Translations under genes and position numbers: made by a program
Assembly: GCF_945957345.1 (NCBI RefSeq)
Contig: NZ_CAMFKW010000011.1
Span: forward strand, 51,195 to 115,194
Source of the DNA: an uncultured Allobosea sp.
Lineage (GTDB): Bacteria > Pseudomonadota > Alphaproteobacteria > Rhizobiales > Beijerinckiaceae
Length of the DNA stretch: 64,000 nucleotides
Reading direction: 5' to 3'
Shown: piece after piece, positions 25,813 to 34,516 of the stretch
Layout of the letters: every line of letters starts with the position of its first letter
Numbering within the stretch: position 1 is the stretch's first letter
Notes under the pieces: generated by a model
The model's input: only the letters and a program-made list of their open reading frames with translations
Databases searched by the model: none
What the model was told of the DNA's origin: nothing

Positions 25813-27056
25813 GCGGCCTCCGCGAGCTTGAGGCTGTCGAAGAGGGCGAGGTGGCGGCCGGCGCAGCCGGCTAGCGTTGGCTGCTCGGCGATGCCGTGGA
25901 CGAGGCGCTGCCAAAGGCCGGCCTCCTCCATCGCCCGGCGAAGGGTGCGGGCCAGTGCAGCCGGGTCGCCCGGCCGGACATGCAGCCCGTCGATCTCGTC
26001 GCGCACCATCTCGGCCATGCCGCCAATGGCGCTGACGATCGGCGGACGGCGGTGCTGGAAGGCTTCCTGGATGACGAGGGGCGCGTTCTCCCACCAGATC
26101 GAGGGCATCACCACCCAGTCGACCTCGGCCATCAGACCGGGCACCTCGTCACGGGAATAGGGCCCGTAATGGGTGACGACGCCCTCCGCGCCGCCAAGCG
26201 CAGTCTCGAACGCCGCGGTGAAGGCCTCGCTCTGGAACGGTGCACCGCCATGGATGCGCAGGGAGAATCCGGTCTCGCCGGAAGCGCGTAGCAATTGCGC
26301 GGCCTGCAACAGAGGTAGCACGCCCTTCCAGGGATTGAGGTTGCCGAAATAGCCGAAGCTGGCACGGCGACCTGTCGCCTGCCGATGCGGCGCGGCTTCC
26401 TGCGCCGGGCGGGCATTGGCGATGATCTCGATCCGCTCGCCGGGCAGGCCCCAGTCGACATAGCGCTGGCGCAGGAAGCGGCTCGGCGCGACGAAACGGT
26501 CGACCACCGCGAGATGTGTCTTGATGAAGCGCTCGCGCAGCAGGAAGCGGTCGGAGCCGATCTCGGGGAAGCAGCCATGACAGGCCGAGGGCGAGGAGCC
26601 CTTGCAACGCTGGCGGTCGCCCGGCCGCACCATCAGCCCGTCATGGTGGCAGATCGAGTAGTAGTCGTGCAGCGTCATCACGATCGCCGCCTGCGGCAGG
26701 AGCCTTCGCGCCAGCGTCAGGAACTCCGCCCCGATCAGCACGAGATGATGGACGTGGATCACGTCCGGCCGGAACTCCTCCAGCAGCGTCGCGAGATCCT
26801 GCAATGTGCCGTAATGGTCGATCTGGCTCATATGGAAGCGATCGTAATGCGCGCTCCACAGCACCACGTCCTCGCCGACCGCCTGCAGCGCCGTGCCGGG
26901 ATGCGGCTCGCGATGCATCGCATTGGTCGCGCCGAGGAACAAAACCTCGCAGCCCTGCTCGCGATAGGCCTGCGACAGGTCATGCGCGAAGATCTCGGTG
27001 CCGCCCGGATGCAGCGACGGGTGGTTATGCGCGACGACGAGGATGCGCAGGCTCAT
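25809..27056 (-). CDS. Glycosyltransferase family 4
   Basis: 415 residues from ATG 27056, overlapping the methyltransferase stop by 4 nt. GT-B features: SLRILVVAHNHPSLHPGGTE, TLHDYYSICHHDGLM with CHGCFP shortly after, FGYFGNLNPWKGVLPLL, and the EX7E motif within WWENAPLVIQEAFQ. It is paralogous to the GT4 at 21547-22851, sharing the unusual Cys-rich insert after the HDYYSICHH segment. It should add one sugar of the repeating unit using a nucleotide-sugar donor. Donor and acceptor are not predictable here. Confidence 0.9.
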   Translation of the reverse strand: MSLRILVVAHNHPSLHPGGTEIFAHDLSQAYREQGCEVLFLGATNAMHREPHPGTALQAVGEDVVLWSAHYDRFHMSQIDHYGTLQDLATLLEEFRPDVIHVHHLVLIGAEFLTLARRLLPQAAIVMTLHDYYSICHHDGLMVRPGDRQRCKGSSPSACHGCFPEIGSDRFLLRERFIKTHLAVVDRFVAPSRFLRQRYVDWGLPGERIEIIANARPAQEAAPHRQATGRRASFGYFGNLNPWKGVLPLLQAAQLLRASGETGFSLRIHGGAPFQSEAFTAAFETALGGAEGVVTHYGPYSRDEVPGLMAEVDWVVMPSIWWENAPLVIQEAFQHRRPPIVSAIGGMAEMVRDEIDGLHVRPGDPAALARTLRRAMEEAGLWQRLVHGIAEQPTLAGCAGRHLALFDSLKLAEAA

Positions 27057-27892
27057 GCCACGCCTCCCGGTGCTTTGCCCCCCGGCTTCGTCGCGATCAG
27101 CAGGTCCTGGTAATGCGCCGCGCTGATGCCGCGCCAATGCCCCGGCCGCAAAGCCTCGACAGTCAGACCGGCCTGTGCGGTCTGCTCCAGCAGGAAACGG
27201 CTGTCGATGCCGGCGGCCGCGAGCGGCGCCTCGTCGATCGCATACCAGCCCGGCCCCTCCTGCCAGCGCTTGAACGACAGGCGCTCCTGCCCGGTCGACG
27301 TGCCGTCGATCGCGAAGGCGGTGAGAAAGAGGCGCCCGCCCGGCGACAGCAGCCGCGCGGCCTCCTGCAGATAGACCACCAGCTCCTCGGGCGGCAGATG
27401 CGTGGCGACCGAGGTCATCGTCACGAAATCGAAGCTGCCATTGGCGAAACCGAAGCGCACTTCGATCCCCGGCAGGGAGCCGGCCGGATTATAGAGCGGG
27501 TGGGCGATGTCGAGCCGCTGGAAGCGGAAGCGCGGATAGGCCGGCGTGATCGTCTGTGCACACCAGAGGATGCCCTCCATTACCGGATCGACGCCGTCAT
27601 AGCTGCCGCGCTCGGGATCGAGATATTGGGTTAACGGCACCGCCATACGGCCGATGCCGCAGCCGATATCGAAGACGCGCTCATGCGGCTTCAACCGGCC
27701 GATGCGGATGAAATGACCCAGGAACTCGGCGCCGATCGCGCGATAGTCGCCGTCGCCGACGAAGATCGAGTCCGGCGGCGGGTGCGGCATGAAGCGGTTG
27801 CTCTGCAGCGAGGCCAGGAGCCAGTCGAGCTCGGGCCCTGCGGAAACCTCCGCGGGAGCAGGCTCGGGTGCGATCTGTCTCAGGGCGGTCAT
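27053..27892 (-). CDS. SAM-dependent methyltransferase (class I)
   Basis: 279 residues. SAM-binding motif I is seen as RVFDIGCGIGRMAVP, with an acidic motif II (YDGVDPVMEG) and post-motif SPGGRLFLTAF. It belongs to the class I Rossmann methyltransferases. In an exopolysaccharide operon it probably methylates a sugar hydroxyl or a chain end; the galactoglucan locus of Sinorhizobium meliloti also contains methyltransferase genes. It overlaps both the GT2 gene and the GT4 gene by 4 nt. Confidence 0.87.
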   Translation of the reverse strand: MTALRQIAPEPAPAEVSAGPELDWLLASLQSNRFMPHPPPDSIFVGDGDYRAIGAEFLGHFIRIGRLKPHERVFDIGCGIGRMAVPLTQYLDPERGSYDGVDPVMEGILWCAQTITPAYPRFRFQRLDIAHPLYNPAGSLPGIEVRFGFANGSFDFVTMTSVATHLPPEELVVYLQEAARLLSPGGRLFLTAFAIDGTSTGQERLSFKRWQEGPGWYAIDEAPLAAAGIDSRFLLEQTAQAGLTVEALRPGHWRGISAAHYQDLLIATKPGGKAPGGVA

Positions 27893-30180
27893 GCGGCGGT
27901 CGCTCTCCTGAAGCTGAAGCGAGGAACAAGGTCGGGTTCGGCAGGTGCCGGCGCCGGCAGCGCCAGCTCGGGCGCGGAGGTCTCGAAGGCCTGCATCAGC
28001 GCTTCGATCTGGGGGCCCCAGCGTTGCGATTGCAGCCAGGCATTGTGCTGGGAGGCGGCGCCGCGCGTGTAGTCGACACTGCGTGCGATCGATTGCCGCT
28101 CGAGATGATAGAGCGCGACATCGGGGACATAGAGGATACCGAAGCCGGCGCGCCTGATCTTGAGGCAGAGATCGCTGTCCTCGTAGTCGCCGATGACATA
28201 GCTCTCGTCGAAGCCGCCGAGCTCCTCGTAGAGATCGCGCGCCATCACGATGCAGGCGCCGGTGACGCCCGGCACCGGCCGCTCGACATTCGCCGGCGCG
28301 TAGCTGCCGGGCATGCCCTTGAAGTAATGATGGTTAAGCCAGGCGCCTTTACTGTCGCGCTTGAAGAACAGCCCCGCATGCTGCAGCGAGTTGTCGTCGT
28401 AGAGCAGCTTCGGGCCAACCGCACCGACCCGCGCGCGGCGGTCCAATCGGGCGATCAGCCCTTCCAGCCAGCCATTGCCGGCCGGGATCACGTCGGAATT
28501 GACGAGCGCGAGAACCTCGCCACGCGCCTGCGCGGCACCGGCATTGCAGGCAGCCGAGAAGCCGCCATTGCGCCGCATCGCGACAAGCTGCATCGGCAGG
28601 CCATAGGCGAGATGCAACCCACCGAGGAGATGCGAAACCTCTGCCTCGTGCTCGGGCGAATCGAGCACATAGATCAGCTCGGCATTCTCCGAGAACCACG
28701 GGTCGCCGGCGAAGGCCGCGACCTGCACGCGCAGGAAGTCATAGACCCGGTAGAGCGGGATCACGACCGAAGCCTTCGGCCGCGCCCATGGCTGCCCGAA
28801 GGCCTTGACCACCGGCTCCGGCCGGCTCCCGCGCAGATCCTCCTGGCAGGCGGCGAGGATCGGTGCGAGCGTCGTCTCGATCATATCCCCGGTCAGATAT
28901 TGCGGCGGAATCGCCGCAAGCGCTCGCGCCCGGATCGTCGTGGGATCGGCCGGCTGCACCGGCGGGCGCAAGGTCAATGTCGTCCCGGATTTCAGCTTGA
29001 TCTCGCAGCGGGGCTGCAGCACGGGCGCCCCGCCAGCATAATCGGACGCGAAACCGGCAAAGCCCGTGCCGGGGCGGGTCTCGCCATCCACTCCGGTCGG
29101 CAGACGGACGGGAAAGCGTTGCAACCGCGAGAGCATCGCGATCGGCTCGCCATTGCCGCGATGGAGCAGCACTTCTTCCAGCAGTTCGTCGGGATCGCGC
29201 AGCCAGCCGCCAATCAGAAGTCCGGCCCGGTTGCAGACCGCGAGGTCGAGCTCGGCGGCAGGCAGGTCGTTGCTGCGCCGAACATGTTGGACCGCAAGCG
29301 GCACGCGCCGCTGCATCTCGATGGCGAGCAGGCGGCCCTGCTCGGACAGCCCGGCGAGTTGTTCGACAACCCAGTTGCGCAAGCCATCGCGGCTCGCGGC
29401 CTTCCCCGCCCACCAGCGGCCGAGCGAGGGCGCGGACTGCCGGCCAGGCAGCGCGCGCAGGACCAGCGAGCGCTCGCCCTGCAGGATGAGAAGTCCACCA
29501 CCACGGCTCGGCGGCGCATCCATCACGAGATGGGCCTCGCGCTTGCCGCTGCGATCGGTGGCGCCAAGGCGGGACTTGAGGTCAAGGCGCGAAAGCCCGG
29601 TACCATCGAGGCGCGCGACGCCTTTCAGGTCGCCGAAATCGGCAGGCACGACCGTCTCGAACAGCCATTGGCCTTCGACCAGCGACGCGGTCGGCTGCAT
29701 CGCCGCCGGCTTGGAAAACAGGGTCAGCAGGAGCTGGCGCAGGAAGGACAGGTAATTCGGGATCGCGGCGAGGCCGAACAGGGGCGGCCAGGACCGTACC
29801 AATGCATTCGCGAGTGTCAGGCGAGCCTGTGGGGTGAGTTCCCCGAGAATCTCGGCCGGATCGGCAAGGCCGTGGACGAGCGTCGGGTCGAAACCCGCCG
29901 TCACCTCGCCCTGTGGGCCGTGATCGCTGAGCGTCGCGACGACATTGTCATGACCCGATGAACGGAAGGCGACGGCAAGCCGCTCGCGTCCATCGCGCAG
30001 GCCAAGCGAGATCGAGGCCGCAGGCAGGCGCCGGCCGCCAGCCGTGAGCGCGATCGCGGGCTTGCCGAAGGGCGAGGCCTCGAGCGTCCAGCAGAGCAGA
30101 AAGACCGACCCGCCGAGGCGGTGAAGTTCGAGCTGGGCAGGCGGCGTCGTCGCCATCGCGACAGGCGCGAGTGAAAGCAT
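27889..30180 (-). CDS. Large glycosyltransferase family 2 protein
   Basis: 763 residues from ATG 30180, with GGAG 7 nt upstream. The N-terminal 450 residues are unassigned apart from a module at LLIGGWLRDPDELLEEV shared with two neighbours. The C-terminal GT2 domain is complete: ASVVIPLYRVYDFLRVQ, RNGGFSAACNAGAAQARGE, the acidic motif LVNSDVIP, VGAVGPKLLYDDNSLQHAG and GGFDESYVIGDYEDSDLCLK. It should be an inverting transferase. It starts 135 nt after the RTX gene, behind a strong two-tier hairpin. Fusion to a large N-terminal region resembles bifunctional transferases of galactoglucan loci. Confidence 0.87.
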   Translation of the reverse strand: MLSLAPVAMATTPPAQLELHRLGGSVFLLCWTLEASPFGKPAIALTAGGRRLPAASISLGLRDGRERLAVAFRSSGHDNVVATLSDHGPQGEVTAGFDPTLVHGLADPAEILGELTPQARLTLANALVRSWPPLFGLAAIPNYLSFLRQLLLTLFSKPAAMQPTASLVEGQWLFETVVPADFGDLKGVARLDGTGLSRLDLKSRLGATDRSGKREAHLVMDAPPSRGGGLLILQGERSLVLRALPGRQSAPSLGRWWAGKAASRDGLRNWVVEQLAGLSEQGRLLAIEMQRRVPLAVQHVRRSNDLPAAELDLAVCNRAGLLIGGWLRDPDELLEEVLLHRGNGEPIAMLSRLQRFPVRLPTGVDGETRPGTGFAGFASDYAGGAPVLQPRCEIKLKSGTTLTLRPPVQPADPTTIRARALAAIPPQYLTGDMIETTLAPILAACQEDLRGSRPEPVVKAFGQPWARPKASVVIPLYRVYDFLRVQVAAFAGDPWFSENAELIYVLDSPEHEAEVSHLLGGLHLAYGLPMQLVAMRRNGGFSAACNAGAAQARGEVLALVNSDVIPAGNGWLEGLIARLDRRARVGAVGPKLLYDDNSLQHAGLFFKRDSKGAWLNHHYFKGMPGSYAPANVERPVPGVTGACIVMARDLYEELGGFDESYVIGDYEDSDLCLKIRRAGFGILYVPDVALYHLERQSIARSVDYTRGAASQHNAWLQSQRWGPQIEALMQAFETSAPELALPAPAPAEPDLVPRFSFRRATAA

Positions 30181-30206
30181 TGGTGCGCTCCTGCGGCATG
30201 GAGAAT

Positions 30207-30262
30207 CCCGGAGCGCTTGCGGAAAGCGTGGGAACACTTTCCGGGGGCGTGTGCGCTCCGGG
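30207..30262. terminator. Two-tier hairpin between the RTX gene and the GT2 gene
   Basis: An outer perfect 10-bp stem, CCCGGAGCGC (30207-30216) with GCGCTCCGGG (30253-30262), encloses an inner 7-bp stem, CGGAAAG (30220-30226) with CTTTCCG (30237-30243). It lies 54 nt after the RTX stop and 27 nt before the GT2 start on the minus strand. No T run is present. It may set different RNA levels for the secreted protein and the transferases, or act as a leader structure. Confidence 0.5.
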
Positions 30263-30315
30263 GGCTGCAAGCCTCTCGCCGGGCCGGTTCGGCCGAACGG
30301 GAGGCAGCATCAGGA

Positions 30316-31110
30316 TCAGGCGACCGTGAAGTAGGAGTTCGGATCGGCCTGAACGTCGTCGGCGGAAACACCGACCAAGGTCAGGCTGTCGCCGTGGCCA
30401 AGATCGATGACAGTGTTGCCGCCGACCGTGGTCGCGCGCGCCGCCACGTCTTCCGCGGTGTGGACACCCGTGCCGTTGATGTCGGACGCGATCTGCAGCA
30501 TGTCCGTGCCGGCCTGGAAGTCGAGGACCACGTCGTTGCCGCCGCCGCCGGCGAACACGAAGGTGTCGGCACCCGCGCCGCCGTGCAGGATGTCGTTGCC
30601 GGCACCGCCGAACAGCATGTCGTCGCCAGCGCCACCCTGCAGGATATCGTTGCCGTCGCCGCCGTGGAGGATGTCGGCTCCGTCGCCGCCCTGCAGGACG
30701 TCATTGCCGGCACCACCCTGAAGGATGTCGTTGCCCGGCCCGCCCTGCAGCACGTCGTTACCCTCGCCACCGATCAGGACATCGTCGCCGGCATTGCCGC
30801 GCAGGATGTCGTCACCGGCGCCGCCGAGCAGGATGTCGTTGCCCTCGCCGCCGAACAGGGCGTCATTACCCTCATCGCCGGACAGGACATCGTCACCGAG
30901 GCCGCCGAAGAGGATGTCATTGCCCTCTCCGCCGAACAGGGCATCGTTGCCGCTATCGCCGAAGAGGAGATCATTTCCCTCTTCGCCGAACAGGGTATCG
31001 ACCTGATCCCCGCCATGGACGATGTCGTCGCCGGCGCCCGCGTGAATCACGTCGCTGAAACGCGTCCCTATCAAAAAGTCGTCGAATGCACTTCCTTCGA
31101 TCGTCGCCAT
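30316..31110 (-). CDS. RTX calcium-binding protein, predicted type I secretion substrate
   Basis: 264 residues, no N-terminal signal peptide. After 24 residues come 17 consecutive nonapeptides of the GGxGNDxLx type (residues 25-177), which form a calcium-bound beta-roll. The C-terminal part (ADTFVFAGGGGNDVVLDF, then a low-Cys, Leu/Val/Asp tail ending SYFTVA) fits a C-terminal secretion signal. AGGAGGTG lies before ATG 31110. It follows the genes for its likely exporter (ATPase and HlyD adaptor). Sinorhizobium meliloti ExpE1/WgeA, a secreted calcium-binding protein of the galactoglucan locus, is the closest analogy in organisation. Almost the whole protein is repeat. Confidence 0.92.
   Translation of the reverse strand: MATIEGSAFDDFLIGTRFSDVIHAGAGDDIVHGGDQVDTLFGEEGNDLLFGDSGNDALFGGEGNDILFGGLGDDVLSGDEGNDALFGGEGNDILLGGAGDDILRGNAGDDVLIGGEGNDVLQGGPGNDILQGGAGNDVLQGGDGADILHGGDGNDILQGGAGDDMLFGGAGNDILHGGAGADTFVFAGGGGNDVVLDFQAGTDMLQIASDINGTGVHTAEDVAARATTVGGNTVIDLGHGDSLTLVGVSADDVQADPNSYFTVA
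30580..31038 (-). repeat. 27-bp periodic tandem coding repeat (17 RTX nonapeptides)
   Basis: The DNA repeats with a 27-base period, each unit coding for one glycine/aspartate nonapeptide. Units differ by synonymous and conservative changes, so the array is selected as protein, not as DNA. Such arrays can gain or lose units by recombination, so repeat number may vary between strains. Confidence 0.9.
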
Positions 31111-31406
31111 ACGGCACCTCCTGGGCGATCTGATGAACCTGGAACGTTCGGCGGCCGCACCGCGGAACGGAAAGACCAGGAACGATTCCGGCGGCCCTCA
31201 ATAGATCTGGCCGCCGCTCGACGGGCTGAAGATTGCCTACTCGATGCAATGCAGCAAGAGTTTTATTGTGATCATTTTGCGACGCAACAAGATTTGGTCT
31301 TTATTTTACGATCAACAAACTATCGATATTGCAACCGATATACTTTCAAAATCGAAATATAAGTCCGTCCATGCGGATGCCCGACCGACGCGGCACCCAG
31401 CGCGGC
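31111..31406. promoter_or_regulatory. AT-rich gap upstream of the RTX gene
   Basis: These 296 nt between the HlyD stop and the RTX start contain no gene. The part from about 31240 to 31370 is strikingly AT-rich compared with its surroundings and probably carries a separate promoter for the RTX gene. A short inverted repeat TTGCG-A-CGCAA lies at 31277-31287. I could not place convincing -35/-10 boxes. Confidence 0.4.
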
Positions 31407-32765
31407 TCAATCCTCGCGGAAGGCGCGGTTGAAACTGTCGGTGATCGGCGAGAGCAGGTAGTCGACCGCGCGGCGGGCGCCGTTGACGATCATGACCTCC
31501 GCGGTCATGCCGGCATGGAGCGTGACCTTGTAGTCGCGCAGGCTCTTGGGATCGATCTCGGCGCGCACCACGAAATAGGGCGCGCCGCTCTTCTCGTCGA
31601 CGAGCTGGTCCGGCGCGACATAATTCACCTTGGCCTCCAGTGGCGGCAGCAGACGCGAGTTGAACGCGGTCAGCCGCACGCGAGTCGCGGCCCCGACCTT
31701 CACCGCATCGATGTCGCGTGGGTCGACCTTTGCCTCGACGATCAGGGGCTCGTGCTCCGGCACGATATCCAGGATCGCCTCGCCGGCCGCGATCACGCTG
31801 CCGGCGGTGCGCATCCGGATATTGGCGACGATGCCCTCCTGCGGCGAGGTCACCACCAGCCGGCGCAGCACATCCTCGGCCTGGACGATGCGCTCGGTCA
31901 CCTCCGAAAGCATGAGCTGGCCTTCCTGGATCTCGCCACCGATATCGTTCTGCCGTTCGAGGCTGATCGAGAGGATTTCCAGATTGGCGCCGGCGACCGC
32001 CTGCTCGGCCTTGGCCCTGCGGGCGGCGAGTTCGCCGGCCTTGCCGGACAATTCGCTTTGCTTGGTCTGAAGATCGACGAGCTGGCTGCGCTTGGCGTAG
32101 CGCTTCTCGTAGAGCTCGGCCATGATCCTGACCTCCTCGTCGATCAGCGAGCGCTGCTTGGTTGTGGCGTCGATCTGGGCGTTCAGCGCATCGGTTTCGG
32201 CCTGATGCTGCTCGATGACGCGCTGCTGAATATGGACCTTGCCGTCATGAACCTGGGCGCGGGACTTGAACAGGCCCTGCTCGGCCCGCAGCACCTCGCG
32301 CGCGATCGGCGAATCCATTTGCGCGATATCGGCGGGAAAGGCGATCTCGGCCGCGCCGGTCTGCTCGGCCCGTAGGCGCGCGAGCTTGGCTTCCAGCCCG
32401 ATGCGCTTGGCCTGCAACTGCTGCAATTCCGCGCGCTGGCGCGCATCCTCCAGCCGCAACAGCGGCTCGCCTCTCGTGACGCGCTCGCCTTCGGCCTTGA
32501 GCAGGGTCTTGAGGATGCCACCTTCGAGATGGCTGACGGTCTTGCGCTTGCTGTCGACGGCGACGAGGCCCGGCGCCACCGCGGCATTGTCGAGCCGCGC
32601 TGTCACCGCCCAGGCGCCGAAGCCGCCGAAGCCGACGCCGATCGCGGCGACTCCGGCCAGCACGAGATTGCGCAGGCTCGGCGTGCGTTCGTCATGCACG
32701 TCGATCACGTCAGGCTGGATCGTGAGCGAATGCTCGGGGCGCTTGATCAGGGAGCTTCCGGTCAT
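31407..32765 (-). CDS. Type I secretion membrane fusion protein, HlyD family
   Basis: 452 residues. A short cytoplasmic start, one membrane helix (about residues 32-55), a lipoyl-like half (VDSKRKTVSHLEGGILKTLL), a long coiled-coil hairpin (about 110-290), the second lipoyl half with IVANIRMRTAGSVIAAGE, and a beta-barrel domain ending near VEVMIV-type AEVMIVNGARRAVDYLL. This is the PrsE/HlyD adaptor layout. It bridges the ABC ATPase and an outer-membrane TolC-like channel, which is not encoded in the window. It overlaps the ATPase gene by 4 nt and should export the RTX protein encoded next. Confidence 0.93.
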   Translation of the reverse strand: MTGSSLIKRPEHSLTIQPDVIDVHDERTPSLRNLVLAGVAAIGVGFGGFGAWAVTARLDNAAVAPGLVAVDSKRKTVSHLEGGILKTLLKAEGERVTRGEPLLRLEDARQRAELQQLQAKRIGLEAKLARLRAEQTGAAEIAFPADIAQMDSPIAREVLRAEQGLFKSRAQVHDGKVHIQQRVIEQHQAETDALNAQIDATTKQRSLIDEEVRIMAELYEKRYAKRSQLVDLQTKQSELSGKAGELAARRAKAEQAVAGANLEILSISLERQNDIGGEIQEGQLMLSEVTERIVQAEDVLRRLVVTSPQEGIVANIRMRTAGSVIAAGEAILDIVPEHEPLIVEAKVDPRDIDAVKVGAATRVRLTAFNSRLLPPLEAKVNYVAPDQLVDEKSGAPYFVVRAEIDPKSLRDYKVTLHAGMTAEVMIVNGARRAVDYLLSPITDSFNRAFRED

Positions 32766-34516
32766 GCCTTCACCTCGCGGACCTGAGCCGGAGCCGCTGG
32801 AACCTTGGCAGCGGGATCGAGCTCGACCCGTCCGCCGGGCGTGATCATGCCGGCAATCTCGCCGCGCGGGCCGAACTGCTGCACGCGGCCCTCGCGCAGC
32901 ACCAGCAACTTGTCGACGACCTGCATCACCGAGGGGCGATGCGCGATCAGCACGACGATGGCGCCGCTCTCGCGCGCCGCCGCGATGGCGCGGATCAGGC
33001 TCTGCTCGCCCTCGGCATCGAGATTGGCATTGGGCTCGTCGAGCACGATCAGCCGCGGCATGCCATAGAGCGCTCGCGCCAGGCCGATGCGCTGGCGTTG
33101 GCCGCCGGACAGGTTGAAATCGCTGTCGGCGACGTTGGTGTCATAGCCAAGCGGCAGGCGGCCGATCAGCTCGTGCACGCCGGCGATGCGCGCCGCCTCC
33201 AGGATGGCGTGCGGATCAGGCTCGCGCATGCGGGCGATGTTCTCGGCGATCGTGCCGTTGAGCAGCGATACCGATTGCGGGAGATAGCCGACCATCGCGC
33301 CGAAGGAACCGCGCTCCCACAGATAGGTGCTGTGCCCGTCGAGATAGACGCCGCCGACATTGGGCTTGATCACGCCGACGAGCAGGCGCGCCAGGGTCGA
33401 CTTGCCCGCTCCTGAAGGCCCGACGACGCCGAGAACCTCGCCGGGCGAGAGCGTGAAGGAGACGCTCTTGATGACCGTCTGCTCCTGCCCCGCGGGCGCA
33501 TAGATCACGCGATCGATCACGAGATCGCCCTGGCAGGGCGGCGTCGGCACCGTCTGGCGCTGCGAGCTGCGGCTCAGCACCAGCTCCCGCACGCGCTTCC
33601 AGGCAGCGGCAGACAGGACCCATTGCCGCCAGTCGGTGATCATCGAATCGAACGGGGCCAGCAAACGGCCGAGCAGGATGCTCGCGGCCATCAGCGTGCC
33701 CGCCGTGACCTCGTTGCGGATGATCAGGACGGCGCCGGTCGCATAGACCGCAAGCTGCATCGTCATCCGCGACGAGCGCGTCACGGCGGCGATGAACTTG
33801 CCGCGCCGCGTGCCCATGTCGAGCTGCTCGATCATCGCGAGCTGCTGGCCGCGCCAGCGCCTGGCCAGTGCCGGCAGCATGCCCATCGCCTCGATCGTCT
33901 CGGCATGGCGCAGGCTGGCGCCGACCTCGTTGATGCTGGCGACGCCGGCCTCGTTGGCATCCTTGAGGATGCGCCGGGTCAGCATGTCCGAGAGCACGCC
34001 GAGCAGCAGCAGGATGATCAGCGAGGCCAGGCCGACGAGCCCGTAGACCGGGTGCAGCGCAAAGAGCACGGCCAGGAAGACCGGCGACCAGATCGCCTCC
34101 AGCGGCGTCGCGATCGCCGAGCTCGCGATGAAGAAGCGGATGTCGTTGAGATCGCGAATCGCCTGCGTCGCCTGCCCCGAGCCCTGTTCGAGCGAGGCGC
34201 TCACCGCCGCCTGCAAAGCCGGCAAATTGAGCTTGCGCGCGAAGATGCTCGCCATCGCCTGGAAGGTCAGCGAACGGATGAATTCGATCGTGCCGTAGAG
34301 CGCCAGCGCCCCGACCGCGATCACCAAGAGCATCGTCAGCGTGTCATAGCTGCGGCTGACGGTCACGCGATCCTGAACCTGCATCATGAACAGCGGGACG
34401 GTCAGCAGCAGCAGGTTCACGCACAAGCTGAGGAACGCCGCATAACTCAGGCCGCCGACGAAGGAGCGCTGGAGATTCCGGATCAAGGCGTCGGGCGCCG
34501 GCTTCACAGCCTTCAT
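32762..34516 (-). CDS. Type I secretion ABC transporter (permease/ATPase fusion, PrtD/PrsD-like)
   Basis: 584 residues from ATG 34516 (GGAG 6-7 nt upstream). An N-terminal membrane domain with about six helices (residues 20-310) is followed by the ATPase: Walker A GPSGAGKST, signature LSGGQRQR, Walker B RLIVLDEPNANLD, and switch His in LIAHRPS. No C39 peptidase domain is present, as expected for RTX exporters of the PrtD type. With the HlyD adaptor it forms the inner-membrane part of a type I system. It is divergent from the MarR-type regulator across a 315-nt AT-rich region. Confidence 0.93.
   Translation of the reverse strand: MKAVKPAPDALIRNLQRSFVGGLSYAAFLSLCVNLLLLTVPLFMMQVQDRVTVSRSYDTLTMLLVIAVGALALYGTIEFIRSLTFQAMASIFARKLNLPALQAAVSASLEQGSGQATQAIRDLNDIRFFIASSAIATPLEAIWSPVFLAVLFALHPVYGLVGLASLIILLLLGVLSDMLTRRILKDANEAGVASINEVGASLRHAETIEAMGMLPALARRWRGQQLAMIEQLDMGTRRGKFIAAVTRSSRMTMQLAVYATGAVLIIRNEVTAGTLMAASILLGRLLAPFDSMITDWRQWVLSAAAWKRVRELVLSRSSQRQTVPTPPCQGDLVIDRVIYAPAGQEQTVIKSVSFTLSPGEVLGVVGPSGAGKSTLARLLVGVIKPNVGGVYLDGHSTYLWERGSFGAMVGYLPQSVSLLNGTIAENIARMREPDPHAILEAARIAGVHELIGRLPLGYDTNVADSDFNLSGGQRQRIGLARALYGMPRLIVLDEPNANLDAEGEQSLIRAIAAARESGAIVVLIAHRPSVMQVVDKLLVLREGRVQQFGPRGEIAGMITPGGRVELDPAAKVPAAPAQVREVKA

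Noticed and set aside
27868..29961. 697-codon plus-strand open frame opposite the GT2 gene
   Set aside because: Shadow frame opposite a protein with intact GT2 motifs; no ribosome site or domain.
30580..31038. CRISPR-like periodic DNA
   Set aside because: The 27-base period codes for RTX nonapeptides without unique spacers or conserved repeat units, and no cas genes are near.
30217..31362. 381-codon plus-strand open frame through the RTX repeats
   Set aside because: It is the antisense of the 27-bp repeats and gives a regular V/A/D-rich pattern only; the minus-strand RTX protein has a strong ribosome site and family motifs.
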